The notes beneath the pieces were generated by a model. That model made no database searches. It saw nothing but the letters and a program-made list of their open reading frames with translations, and was not told the origin of the DNA. Positions 18,001-25,460 of a DNA stretch of 64,000 nt are shown one piece after another (the first letter of the stretch is position 1; every line of letters begins with the position of its first letter). A program made the translations under genes and the position numbers. The DNA lies in assembly GCA_022820545.1 (NCBI GenBank), contig JAJEFG010000011.1:1-64000 (forward strand), in the 5' to 3' direction. Source of the stretch: Acidobacteriota bacterium. Its GTDB lineage: Bacteria > Acidobacteriota > Vicinamibacteria > Marinacidobacterales > Marinacidobacteraceae.

Positions 18001-19852
18001 CATAGCCCGCTGTGGGCAGCTCGTCATCGTCGGCGACCAGAAACAGCTTCCACCGACAAGTTTCTTTGACCGCCTGGGAGCTAACGAAGTGCCTGGAGAC
18101 GAGGATGAAGAGGACGAGGGCGTTGCGGCCGTCACGGAGATGGAGAGCGTCCTAACTCTCTGCGAAGCCCGCGGAATGAGCCAGAGGATGCTCGAATGGC
18201 ACTATCGATCGCGTGTCCCGTCCCTAATTCGCGTCTCGAACGAGGAGTTCTATGGGCGGAGGCTCATCCTGTCGCCTTCTCCGCTTGAACTGGACAAGGA
18301 CTACGGACTGTCACTGGAGCGCGTCCCGGGTGTCTATGCGCGTCGAGGCAGCGCCACGCGAGGGCGGCCCGGAACCAACCGAATTGAGGCTGAACAGGTG
18401 GTCAGAGCGGCGGCCCGTCACGCGCGCGAAGACTCCGGCCTATCCCTAGGAATCGTCACGTTCTCGAAGGCCCAAGCCGACATGATGACGGAGATCCTCG
18501 AGTACGAGAGACGGCGCGATGAGGTTCTGGATGGTCTTCTGCGCGAAGGGTACGCCGAGGACGTTTTCGTCAAGAACATCGAGAACGTCCAGGGCGACGA
18601 ACGCGACGTCATCTTCATCAGCGTCGGTTACGGCCCGGCGGAGCCGGGCGGACGGCTCACCAGCATGCGCTTCGGTCCTGTCAACGCAGAGGGTGGCGAA
18701 CGGCGGCTGAACGTTCTGTTTACCCGGGCTCGGATTCGCTGCCGCGTCTTCAGCTCGTTCGATCCGGCCGACATCGATTTGTCGCGAACGGCGGGTGCCG
18801 GGCCGCGAATCCTGAAGCGGTTTCTGGAATACGCCGCTACGGGGCAAATCGCGGAGCATCAGCTAACGGGGGCGGATGCCGACAGTCCGTTTGAGGAGGA
18901 TGTGGCACGGGCCGTCCGGTCGCTCGACTACCTTGCCGATCCTCAAGTGGGCAGCGCAGGTTTCCGCGTTGACATCGGCGTCCGACACCCCGATTCGCCC
19001 GGGCGCTACCTCCTCGCGATCGAGTGCGACGGGGCTGCCTACCACAGCGCATTGTCCGCCCGCGAGCGTGACCGGCATCGCCAGGCGGTTCTTGAAGGAC
19101 TCGGCTGGCGATTCCATCGAATCTGGAGTACGGACTGGTTCCACCGGCGACATTCCGAAGTGAAGCGGCTCAAGGAGGCGCTCGCGCAGGCGGTCGCCGC
19201 TCGCAGTCGGATGACGGTGGTGGGCGCGAACGACAACGGACGCAAGATCGAGGCGTCGAAGACAGCACGGACGCGCCCGGCGAAACCGGCTGATACCGAA
19301 GAGGGCGGCGCTCTGCCGGCTCCAGTAGGCGCGCCGCCATACTGCGCTGCGTCCATCACGCTTACCACGGACCTCGAGCCGCACGAAGTCCCCGAGTCGC
19401 GCCTGGTCGACTTGGTGCGGCGGGTCGTCGAAGCCGAGGGGCCTGTGCATCGCGACATCGTGGCGCGCCGGGTCACCGAGGCATGTGGGAAACGCCGGAC
19501 CGGCGCGCGCATACTGGAAGCCGTCCACCGGGGACTGCGGCGCGCGCGCCGTGAGTCCTCGGGCGAACTACTGGTTCACGGGAGCTTTTGGCTGACGCGC
19601 GCCCAGAGCGAGAACGTGTCGGTCCGGGACCGGAGCGGAATGACCGGAGGCGTTGCAAAGGCCGTGATGTTGCCGCCAATGGAGATCGTCGCCGCAGCCA
19701 AGAGGATTGAGCGGGAAAGCGGGCGCGTCGAACCGGCGGAAATGGCGCGAGAGGTGGCGCGAGTGCTTGGGTTCAGGAGAACGGGCGCAGACCTTGCGCG
19801 GGTCATCGCCACTGCCTTGGCGGATGCCGGAGTCAACTCCGCAACGGTCTGA
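15044..19852 (+). CDS. DUF4011 helicase-nuclease, Hhe-like defence protein
   Basis: 1602-residue multidomain protein. In order: DUF4011 (ARKKLVDTGTRNRLVHV, near residue 25); superfamily-1 helicase with Walker A GPPGTGKS (334-341); a long helical insertion; Walker B VVDEAS (Asp973); GDQKQLPP; ENVQGDERDVIFISVGYGP; and RLNVLFTRAR. A Vsr/MTES-type nuclease domain follows (FRVDIGV, then IECDGAAYH with Asp1329), then a C-terminal DUF3320-like region (LVDLVRRVVEAEGPVHRDIV). This order matches single-gene anti-phage proteins described as Hhe. All nuclease and helicase motifs look intact. The ATG at 15044 precedes the first DUF4011 residues. Its function here is inferred. Confidence 0.82.
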   Translation: MAELDAAPAGPTDPRIAALIEGARKKLVDTGTRNRLVHVRRGGRGRYLDIVNERSDDIFRILYAEKRRMRFHPSETAEEVVDEGSIHLDEADLGLFTEVPELDESRFTDRLLDTKLGSDALQKRLLQLAGDARRAEEEQGINILFLALGFLQWFEAEQSSVCREAPLILVPVELVRNQRTSTYDVCAREEDIMTNLPLQARLRDDFGLVLPEIEADDDWTPSSYFERVRDTTETKSRWRIDENGMQMGFFSFAKQLMQRDLHQDQWPEGGLGDDPLVRGLMAEGFESEPPLFAPGERLDAKLAPADIVQVIDADAPQTAVIEEFRRGRNLVVQGPPGTGKSQTIANIIAAAAHDGKTVLFMAEKMAALNVVHARLKNCGLRDLCLELHSRHANKREVAQELGRTLRSRRDDPQPDTFGTALQEKRDGLNRIADLLHTKVPGHDYTPFEAMAALVSFIGGGRPPPQLRRDGLEKLTGAEREELERDIGDFAELLEAGGLRSEHPLAGCRNLDLQPVDLQRLEAALRAAVEALDEAQAAGAAFACGLPPEERAISAGAGWLPRPASRADLVTSAEFLELLADCPREAVSLADGNLSPERSAALADALDVAAAWENARREAEPLFGEHAWDGPRVLLSLELQRGAASGFGGFVARLSPCYRRACRMLGGLAAAPLPSLPADRLELARRLERVHRLRKALGDQEEFLASRLADRWRGERTGFAPLACAARWVARVADNGVARSRSQVERAVQTIRAPAKAAEDLRSKGKAAVEAVSVVVDLLRPEPGAATLGESLDQVSLSTLRERLHRITLDRYTEWRRIQILASRLETAGLNALVEMMDDGRLPPADAVQEFAYAAAEARWDFAKGSIPGIAPLVDLDRHALVRAFTALDVGRTQFMRELIRRRHVVQLPQGAAGEMAVIRGEIARKRRHIPIRRLMERAGSMVQRIKPVFLMSPISIAQFLPPKAIRFDVLVVDEASQVRPEDALGAIARCGQLVIVGDQKQLPPTSFFDRLGANEVPGDEDEEDEGVAAVTEMESVLTLCEARGMSQRMLEWHYRSRVPSLIRVSNEEFYGRRLILSPSPLELDKDYGLSLERVPGVYARRGSATRGRPGTNRIEAEQVVRAAARHAREDSGLSLGIVTFSKAQADMMTEILEYERRRDEVLDGLLREGYAEDVFVKNIENVQGDERDVIFISVGYGPAEPGGRLTSMRFGPVNAEGGERRLNVLFTRARIRCRVFSSFDPADIDLSRTAGAGPRILKRFLEYAATGQIAEHQLTGADADSPFEEDVARAVRSLDYLADPQVGSAGFRVDIGVRHPDSPGRYLLAIECDGAAYHSALSARERDRHRQAVLEGLGWRFHRIWSTDWFHRRHSEVKRLKEALAQAVAARSRMTVVGANDNGRKIEASKTARTRPAKPADTEEGGALPAPVGAPPYCAASITLTTDLEPHEVPESRLVDLVRRVVEAEGPVHRDIVARRVTEACGKRRTGARILEAVHRGLRRARRESSGELLVHGSFWLTRAQSENVSVRDRSGMTGGVAKAVMLPPMEIVAAAKRIERESGRVEPAEMAREVARVLGFRRTGADLARVIATALADAGVNSATV

Positions 19853-20157
19853 TCGTTTCGGAATGGCCTCCGAATAGTCATCCATACCCGGACCTTCCTG
19901 ATCCAACTTCCGACGCGATCCGTCACGGTTCTTCATGAGCCGCGTGGCGGCAGCCGTGGGTCAGCATCCACGTCTCCAGCCCAGATCGGGCCGGCGCGGA
20001 CTCCCTGGGCAGCGACGGCGGCGGCGGGGTCCCAGGCCTGACACCTTCTGTCATGGTGGGCGCATAGGCTGATCTCCTGCCCCCAGTGCGAGGAACGCAT
20101 GACCGTACCCCGCGGGCCGCGATTCTCCGGGGGAGCGCGATTCAGGAGGAACCCACG
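19853..20157. other. Intergenic gap with solitary operator-like palindrome
   Basis: No gene is seen. The only structure noticed is the inverted repeat at 19856-19875, immediately after the helicase stop, identical in type to those in front of the AAA/DUF4143 gene 600 bp away. Confidence 0.5.
19856..19875. promoter_or_regulatory. TTCGGA-N6-TCCGAA palindrome, solitary
   Basis: Perfect 6-bp arms at 19857-19862 and 19869-19874. It has the same consensus and spacing as the sites at 20496-20515 and 22609-22626. No start codon follows closely, so it may be an operator left after loss of a gene. Confidence 0.5.
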
Positions 20158-20424
20158 ATGTTGGACAGCAAAGCAGCCCCGTTGCTGGTCGTCGCGGCCG
20201 TGACCGTGCCCTTCTTCTTGCTGGTGACGCTCTGGGAGGTCGGCTTCTTCGGCTGGCTTCTCGGTCTGGTCTGGCGGCTGGCTCAGTGGAACCCGATCTT
20301 GGCGGCCTGTGTCTTCCTCTGGCTGTTCTTCATGCTGCACCCCGCGATGTGGCCCGCCCACGTTGCCTGGCACCGCACACTCTTCCCCGAGCCCGTCAAG
20401 AGGAAGAGCATGGGACAGAGATGA
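20158..20424 (+). CDS. Small membrane protein, unknown
   Basis: 88-residue hydrophobic protein with probably two transmembrane helices (about residues 8-30 and 42-65) and a basic C-terminus. ATG 20158 has a strong Shine-Dalgarno (AGGAGG) eight bases upstream and was preferred to the in-frame upstream start at 20086. I do not recognise the family. It sits alone between the helicase and the AAA ATPase genes in the defence island. Confidence 0.55.
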   Translation: MLDSKAAPLLVVAAVTVPFFLLVTLWEVGFFGWLLGLVWRLAQWNPILAACVFLWLFFMLHPAMWPAHVAWHRTLFPEPVKRKSMGQR

Positions 20425-20464
20425 GCGGAACTACCCACGCAGCATCCTGAGCGGCGGGCGTCAT

Positions 20465-20516
20465 TTTCGGGGCGAACTCCGAAATAGACTGCCGATTTCG
20501 GAATACAATCCGAAAT
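20465..20516. promoter_or_regulatory. Double operator over the promoter of the AAA/DUF4143 gene
   Basis: Two inverted repeats: TTTCGG-N8-CCGAAA at 20465-20484 and ATTTCGG-N8-CCGAAAT at 20495-20516. The spacer of the second contains TACAAT, a good -10 hexamer, eleven bases before the ATG at 20521. A protein bound there would block transcription of the ATPase. Confidence 0.6.
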
Positions 20517-20520
20517 AACC

Positions 20521-21678
20521 ATGTATTCGCGCACGCTTCGCATCGAGCTCCCGGCGGCCCGTTCGGCCTTCCTGTGGGGGCCTCGGAAGACCGGGAAGTC
20601 CACGCTTCTCAAACGCCAATTCCCCGGGTCCGCGCGTTTCGATCTCCTTGACACCCGGCTCCTGCTGGAGTTCACCCGGGCGCCGTGGACCCTCGCGGAA
20701 CGCGTGAAGGCCCTCGACGCCACGACCCGGCGCCGGCCCGTCGTGCTGGACGAGATCCAGCGGGTCCCGCCCCTGCTGGACGAGGTCCACCGTCTGATCG
20801 AGGACGATGGGTTTTCGTTCGTCCTCTGCGGGTCGAGCGCCCGCAAGCTGAAGCGGGGGCGCGCCAACCTGCTCGGGGGCCGTGCCTGGCGGTTCGCGCT
20901 CCACCCGCTCACCTGGCGGGAGATCCCGGACTTCGATCTGCTCCGGGCGCTCAACCACGGCCTCGTTCCACAGCACTACGACGCGCCGCGGCCGCAGCGG
21001 GCGCTGGCCGGATACCTCGACGACTACCTGAAGGAGGAAGTCTTCTCCGAAGGGCTCACCCGGAACGCACCGGCTTTCTCGCGCTTCTTCGAGGCGCTCT
21101 CCTTCTCCCACGCGGAGCTGTTGAACTTCAGCGCCATCGCCCGCGACTGCGGCGTGGACTCGAAGACGGTCCGCGAGTACTTCCAGATCCTGGTGGACAC
21201 CTTGCTCGGTGTCTGGGTGGAGCCGTTCCGCCGGCGGAGGTCGCGGGCCGTGTTCATCCAGGCGCCCAGGTTCTATCTCTTCGACGTCGGCCTTGCCGGA
21301 CGCCTGACCGGGCGTCGGATCGAAAAGGCGGCCGGCCCGGACTTCGGCCGGGCGCTGGAGCACTTCGTCCTGATGGAACTACTGGCCTACCGCAGCTATC
21401 GGGAACGCGATTTCCCGATTCGGTTCTGGCGCACGAAGTCCGGGCTCGAATGCGACTTCGTCCTCGGCCGGGAAGGGGAGACGGCGGTCGAGGTCAAAGG
21501 GAAGGACAGCGTCCAGACTCGCGACCTCCGGGGCCTCCGCGCCTTCGCCGAGGAGCACCGGCCGCGTCACGCCCTCCTCGTCTGCAATGAAACCGCTCCC
21601 CGGCGCACCGGCGACGGGCTCCGGATCCTGCCCTGGCGGGAGTTCCTTGAGCGCCTGTGGTCGGGCGAGTTCCTGTAG
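20521..21678 (+). CDS. AAA ATPase with DUF4143 (first copy)
   Basis: 385-residue P-loop ATPase. Walker A is GPRKTGKST (residues 20-28), Walker B region VVLDEIQRVP, sensor segment FVLCGSSARKL. The C-terminal DUF4143 part contains the winged-helix-like SFSHAELLNFSAIARDCGVD and the nuclease-like end RFWRTKSGLECDFVL, then TAVEVKGKD. The last resembles a PD-(D/E)XK core (D, E, K). These ATPases are common and rarely characterised. The gene is preceded by two palindromic operators and meets vapC tail to tail. No Shine-Dalgarno is evident. Confidence 0.85.
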   Translation: MYSRTLRIELPAARSAFLWGPRKTGKSTLLKRQFPGSARFDLLDTRLLLEFTRAPWTLAERVKALDATTRRRPVVLDEIQRVPPLLDEVHRLIEDDGFSFVLCGSSARKLKRGRANLLGGRAWRFALHPLTWREIPDFDLLRALNHGLVPQHYDAPRPQRALAGYLDDYLKEEVFSEGLTRNAPAFSRFFEALSFSHAELLNFSAIARDCGVDSKTVREYFQILVDTLLGVWVEPFRRRRSRAVFIQAPRFYLFDVGLAGRLTGRRIEKAAGPDFGRALEHFVLMELLAYRSYRERDFPIRFWRTKSGLECDFVLGREGETAVEVKGKDSVQTRDLRGLRAFAEEHRPRHALLVCNETAPRRTGDGLRILPWREFLERLWSGEFL

Positions 21679-21739
21679 CCGTCCGCCTTCCCGCCCCGTT
21701 CAAGGTTGACGGCTGCCCGGCGACGGAGGGGCCGGAGCC

Positions 21740-22150
21740 TCAGGCTCCCGCTGACGAACCGGACCAATCTTCACACGCCAGACCATCCACGCGTGCGAAC
21801 TCCCGCACGTTGGCCGTCACGAGCACCAGGCCACGGGCGTGCGCCTGACCGGCGACCAGCACGTCGTAGGGACCGATGGGGCGCCCGGAGCGCTCCAGGC
21901 CCGCCCGGACCGCTCCTGCCGCGCGGGCGTCGGATGCATCGAGCGGGACGATCTCGAACGCCATGCTGTCGAGCTTGGCGAGGTTCTCGTCCGAGCGCCG
22001 ACTCCTGAACGCGCCGTGGTACAGCTCGTAGGCCACGGGCGCGGGAAGGCCGATGTCCGCGACGCGTTGCCGGCGGACACGGGCCTCGAGGCCTGGGTCG
22101 CTCCGGTTGAGCAGTGCAATGCAGGCGTTCGTGTCCAGCAGGTAGCGCAT
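21740..22150 (-). CDS. vapC: VapC-type PIN ribonuclease toxin
   Basis: 136-residue PIN-domain toxin that would cleave RNA. Active-site residues are in place: MRYLLDTNACIALL (first Asp), YELYHGAF (Glu), PYDVLVAGQA (Asp), TANVREFARV (distal motif). ATG 22150 shares bases with the vapB stop (ATGA), the usual coupled arrangement. The longer upstream frame is inside vapB. Confidence 0.9.
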   Translation of the reverse strand: MRYLLDTNACIALLNRSDPGLEARVRRQRVADIGLPAPVAYELYHGAFRSRRSDENLAKLDSMAFEIVPLDASDARAAGAVRAGLERSGRPIGPYDVLVAGQAHARGLVLVTANVREFARVDGLACEDWSGSSAGA

Positions 22151-22398
22151 CAGTCGAACAGGCGGTCCAGCGCCGGCGGTTCCTGTTCGTCGGGCTGTTG
22201 CCGCCCTTCCGCGAAGAAGTCGTCCGAGAACGTGCCGGCGATGGCGTCGAGCCATGCCCAATCCTCCGCAAGCGGCTCCAGGATGACGTTTCGGCCCTGC
22301 CGGCGGATACGCACTTCGCTTCCCTCCATCCGAAACGACTTCGGCAGCCGTACGGCCTGCGAGCGGCCGGACCAGAAGAGTTTTGCGGTCTGCGCCAT
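22150..22398 (-). CDS. vapB: VapB-type (AbrB/SpoVT) antitoxin
   Basis: 82-residue antitoxin with the swapped-hairpin DNA-binding fold: MAQTAKLFWSGRSQAVRLPK, then EVRIRRQGRNVILEPL, followed by an acidic toxin-binding tail. ATG 22398 has GGAGG upstream on the minus strand and lies next to a perfect 21-bp palindrome, which is the likely autoregulatory site. It is coupled to vapC. Confidence 0.9.
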   Translation of the reverse strand: MAQTAKLFWSGRSQAVRLPKSFRMEGSEVRIRRQGRNVILEPLAEDWAWLDAIAGTFSDDFFAEGRQQPDEQEPPALDRLFD

Positions 22399-22417
22399 GG
22401 TGGCCTCCTCACCGAGA

Positions 22418-22438
22418 ATATATCTCATTGAGATATAT
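22418..22438. promoter_or_regulatory. VapBC operator
   Basis: Perfect inverted repeat with 10-bp arms (ATATATCTCA, one base, TGAGATATAT), 20 bases upstream of vapB. It is strongly AT-rich and overlaps the probable promoter. VapB proteins bind such repeats. Confidence 0.75.
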
Positions 22439-22460
22439 CACTGGCGCCGGGATCCGCCCG

Positions 22461-22532
22461 TCAGCGCCGGAACACCGTCTCCCCGCCCGCGACCGTCATC
22501 TCCATCGGAGTCTCGCGAACGATGACCTCCGC
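22461..22532 (-). pseudogene. C-terminal remnant of an amidohydrolase
   Basis: The minus strand encodes VIVRETPMEMTVAGGETVFR and a final Arg before the stop, the typical end of a YtcJ-type amidohydrolase. It matches the end of the intact gene at 26379 (VEMTVVGGQTVFER) at roughly 84% of bases over 55 positions. The sequence upstream is operator-like palindromes rather than enzyme, so only about 23 codons remain. Substitutions are consistent with a paralogue, not a recent copy. Confidence 0.6.
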
Positions 22533-22577
22533 GGTCAGCGGAAAGCTGCGCCGAATGTGGGCGGACAACGGACCAGT

Positions 22578-22626
22578 TCCGGAGTGTCCTCCGAACAAGT
22601 CCGACTGATTCGGAACATCCTCCGAA
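22578..22626. promoter_or_regulatory. Two TTCGGA-N6-TCCGAA-type palindromes without a gene
   Basis: TCCGGA-N6-TCCGAA (22578-22595, one mismatch) and TTCGGA-N6-TCCGAA (22609-22626). Two sites spaced like the pair before the AAA/DUF4143 gene at 20521. An ATG lies four bases downstream (22629), but the following frame (MTRFSKGV...) ends after about 43 unremarkable codons. Confidence 0.5.
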
Positions 22627-22932
22627 AAGATGACGCGTTTCTCCAAGGGGGTCTGTAACGCAGCTTTCGTTTTGGCCGCCTCGGCCAGTCCCGCCCTGCC
22701 TAAGTCTGCCCGCGCTGAGTCCTTCGGCGCAGCCCGATCCGCCCGTCCTGCGGGCCACTGAACCTCCCCCGGGGAAGGGATACCATTCGACTACGGACGC
22801 TCGATTCGGGGCATCCGGAGACCCGCGAACTTCGGTCAGGTTTTGTCGTACTCCCCGTTTATCTTGATCCTCTGGCGCGACGACGCGGCCATGCAACGTG
22901 GACGCGTGGCCGGAGTGCGCTGAGGAGGCCCG
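22627..22932. other. Gap before dcm, nothing recognised
   Basis: No gene or RNA recognised. A Shine-Dalgarno-like GAGGAGG (22921-22927 region) serves the methyltransferase start at 22933. Confidence 0.4.
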
Positions 22933-24078
22933 ATGCGGCAGTTCTACGAGTTCTTCGCGGGTGGCGGAATGGCGCGGCTGGGGCTGGGCACGGGTTGGTC
23001 CTGCTTGTTCGCGAACGACTTCGACGAGAAGAAGTGCGCCGCCTACGTTACGAACTGGGGAGACTCAGAGCTGCGCCAGGGGGACGTTGCTGACCTGAAA
23101 ACGGGTGATCTTCCTGGTCGGGCAGATCTGGCTTGGGCGTCTTTTCCCTGTCAGGATCTTTCGCTGGCCGGTCCTGGCGGCGGGCTTGATGGCAAGCGCT
23201 CCGGAACCTTCTGGCCATTCTGGCGACTGATCGAGGGACTCCGAGACGAGGGGCGCGCCCCACGTGCTGTCGTTTTGGAGAATGTCGCCGGCGCCCTCAC
23301 GTCGCACGAGGGACGCGATTTTGCCGCGATCGGGGCCGCCCTCGCTGGCGCGCGTTACCGCTTCGGTGCCTTGGTCGTGGACGCAGCGCGTTTTGTTCCT
23401 CAGTCGCGGCCGCGATTGTTCGTGATCGCCGTGGATCAGGAACTGGTGATCCCAGATTCGGTTGAGCGATCCGGACCGGACCCGGTCTGGAGCACGAGGG
23501 GCTTGGAGCGCGCCACGGCCTGCGTCGATGCGGCGATCCAGCCCGCTTGGATCTGGTGGAGGCTGCCCGAACCACCGCCACGCCAAGTTGGACTCGCGGA
23601 TCTGCTGGAGCCTGAGCCTACTGGTGTCAGGTGGCATTCGCCTGCCGAAACGCAACGACTTCTCGACCTGATGACTCCCGTGAATCGCGCAAAGGTCAAA
23701 CAGGCGCAAGCGTCGGCGCAACTGGCTGTCGGCACGATCTACAGGAGGACTCGTCCGGACCCCGACGGGATCGGACGCCAGCGTGCCGAGGTCCGATTCG
23801 ACGGGATCTCCGGGTGTCTTCGCACGGGGAGTGGCGGATCGAGCCGTCAGTTCCTCATGATCGTGCACGGAACCAGCATCCGCTCGCGACTTCTTTCCAC
23901 GCGGGAGGCCGCCCGCTTGATGGGGCTCCCAGATGATTACGCGCTTCCAGCGAACTACCGGGAGGGGTACCACTTGGCCGGAGATGGGGTTGTCGTGCCG
24001 GTAGTTCGACACATTGCCGCGCAGATCCTTGAGCCTGTCCTGACGGCATCCAAACGAACGACACAGCAGGCCGCGTAG
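22933..24078 (+). CDS. dcm: DNA cytosine-5 methyltransferase
   Basis: 381-residue C5 methyltransferase. Motif I is FYEFFAGGGMARLGL (SAM binding), motif IV SFPCQDLS with catalytic Cys73, motif VI ENVAGAL, motif VIII PQSRPRLFVIAV. The target-recognition region comes next, then motifs IX-X (STREAARLMGLPDDY, later GDGVVVPVV). Heads a four-gene set with DUF4928, Vsr and a membrane protein, as in a type II restriction-modification cassette with its mismatch-repair nuclease. Base composition is visibly less GC-rich than the surroundings, consistent with transfer. Recognition site unknown. Confidence 0.9.
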   Translation: MRQFYEFFAGGGMARLGLGTGWSCLFANDFDEKKCAAYVTNWGDSELRQGDVADLKTGDLPGRADLAWASFPCQDLSLAGPGGGLDGKRSGTFWPFWRLIEGLRDEGRAPRAVVLENVAGALTSHEGRDFAAIGAALAGARYRFGALVVDAARFVPQSRPRLFVIAVDQELVIPDSVERSGPDPVWSTRGLERATACVDAAIQPAWIWWRLPEPPPRQVGLADLLEPEPTGVRWHSPAETQRLLDLMTPVNRAKVKQAQASAQLAVGTIYRRTRPDPDGIGRQRAEVRFDGISGCLRTGSGGSSRQFLMIVHGTSIRSRLLSTREAARLMGLPDDYALPANYREGYHLAGDGVVVPVVRHIAAQILEPVLTASKRTTQQAA

Positions 24079-24089
24079 CGGCTCACGAG

Positions 24090-25019
24090 ATGGATTCGCG
24101 ACTAGAGGAGCGGCTCGCCGAGTACGCGGCAACCGTAAAGCTCGGCAAGGGCAATCTCTCGGTCTTCCTGAAGGTTACGGAACACGCTCGCGACCTTGGT
24201 CTACCGATGAAGCCAGAGGACTTGCTTACTGCCGGAGGCGGGCAGGTCAGAGGAGCGGGAGCCGCAGCGGTGCGAAAGATCCTTGCCCGACATGGGATTG
24301 ATGCCACTCTTGCCAAAGAGGGCGGACGCACCAGCCGCGGTACTCCGGGCCACATGAATCGGTATGTCGACCTCTTGAATCAGTTGGGAGAGGCCGGGCT
24401 GTTCGACTTTGAGTCCGTCGAGGCGTTCTGGATCGCGAGAGTCCGCGAGGTCCTTGCCGCCAAGCCGTTCCGGTTGAAGCTAGACTCGAATCGCAGCCTG
24501 CGGAGCGCGATCCGTGACCTGCTTGCTCAGACGATTGACCGACAGCGAAGCGCACCGGGGCGGACAGATGCCGGCGCGGTTCTGCAACACTTGGTGGGTG
24601 CGAAGTTAGACCGCGTAATCCAGCCCGGTTCAATCCGGCACAATAGCTATTCGACGGCGGATGCCCCCACAGAACGACAGGGGGACTTTGAGGTAGGCGA
24701 CACCGTGGTGCATGTCACGACGGCGCCAGCCAGCGCGGTGATCAAGCGGTGCCAACAGAACCTCGATGACGGATTCCATCCGCTCCTAATCACCCTGCCG
24801 GAAAGAGTCGCTGTGGCGGCGGGTTTGGCTGAGGATGCGGGTATCGCCGAGCGCTTCGACATTCTGGACATCGAGCAGTTCTTGGTGCTGAACCTCTACG
24901 AGTGGCACCGTTTTCACACGGACAATCGGGGGGCGACTTTCGAGGAGATCGTTACTCGATACAACGAAATCGTGGAGGATGTCGAGACCGATCCTGGTCT
25001 CCAAATCAAACTTCGATAG
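24090..25019 (+). CDS. DUF4928 protein, probable cognate restriction endonuclease
   Basis: 309-residue protein that I match to the DUF4928 family (LAEYAATVKLGKGNLSVFLK, then GIDATLAKEGGRTSRGTPG). The family is usually found beside Dcm and Vsr genes and is presumed to be the restriction enzyme of the cassette. The C-terminal half (GDTVVHVTTAPASAVIKRC, then LPERVAVAAGLAED) is consistent with a nuclease core, but I cannot name catalytic residues with certainty. It begins 11 bp after dcm and ends 3 bp before vsr. Confidence 0.72.
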   Translation: MDSRLEERLAEYAATVKLGKGNLSVFLKVTEHARDLGLPMKPEDLLTAGGGQVRGAGAAAVRKILARHGIDATLAKEGGRTSRGTPGHMNRYVDLLNQLGEAGLFDFESVEAFWIARVREVLAAKPFRLKLDSNRSLRSAIRDLLAQTIDRQRSAPGRTDAGAVLQHLVGAKLDRVIQPGSIRHNSYSTADAPTERQGDFEVGDTVVHVTTAPASAVIKRCQQNLDDGFHPLLITLPERVAVAAGLAEDAGIAERFDILDIEQFLVLNLYEWHRFHTDNRGATFEEIVTRYNEIVEDVETDPGLQIKLR

Positions 25020-25022
25020 GAA

Positions 25023-25460
25023 GTGGAATCAACAGAGGTTCGCAGTCGGACGATGCGGGCCGTCAAGAGCAAGAACACCGGAGCGGAAATGGTCGTCCGC
25101 CGACTGGCACATTCCCTCGGCTACAGATACCGGCTTCACCGCAGAGACCTGCCGGGCGTTCCCGATCTTGTGTTTCCGTCGCGTCGTGCCGTTATATTCG
25201 TCCACGGATGTTTCTGGCACCAGCACGATTGTGCACGCGGCGCGCGTACGCCCAAATCACGCACGACCTATTGGGAGGCGAAACTGCGCCGCAACCGGGA
25301 ACGCGATGAACGACATCAGCGGCAACTCCAAGGGATGCGTTGGAGCGTCCTCGTGGTGTGGGAATGCGAATTGCGCGACCATTCCGTGCTCGAAGAGCGC
25401 CTGAGGCGGTTCCTAGACGGAGGGAATAACAGTTCACTATGTCCACAACCCGACGATTAG
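25023..25460 (+). CDS. vsr: Very short patch repair endonuclease
   Basis: 145-residue Vsr nuclease that nicks T:G mismatches produced by deamination of 5-methylcytosine at the Dcm site. Family motifs are RSRTMRAVKSKNTGAE, LHRRDLPGVPDLVFPS (catalytic Asp), AVIFVHGCFWHQHDC, KLRRNRERDERHQRQL and WSVLVVWECEL. The GTG at 25023 starts three bases after the DUF4928 stop. Its 3' end overlaps the next gene by 22 bases. Confidence 0.93.
   Translation: MESTEVRSRTMRAVKSKNTGAEMVVRRLAHSLGYRYRLHRRDLPGVPDLVFPSRRAVIFVHGCFWHQHDCARGARTPKSRTTYWEAKLRRNRERDERHQRQLQGMRWSVLVVWECELRDHSVLEERLRRFLDGGNNSSLCPQPDD

Noticed and set aside
19568-20373. Minus-strand frames behind the DUF4011 gene
   Set aside because: They run antisense into the helicase gene and across a palindrome, without recognisable protein features.
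22629-22760. Short frame after the operator pair (MTRFSKGV...)
   Set aside because: Placed like the ATPase start at 20521 but only about 43 codons with no domain; kept only as a hint of a lost gene.
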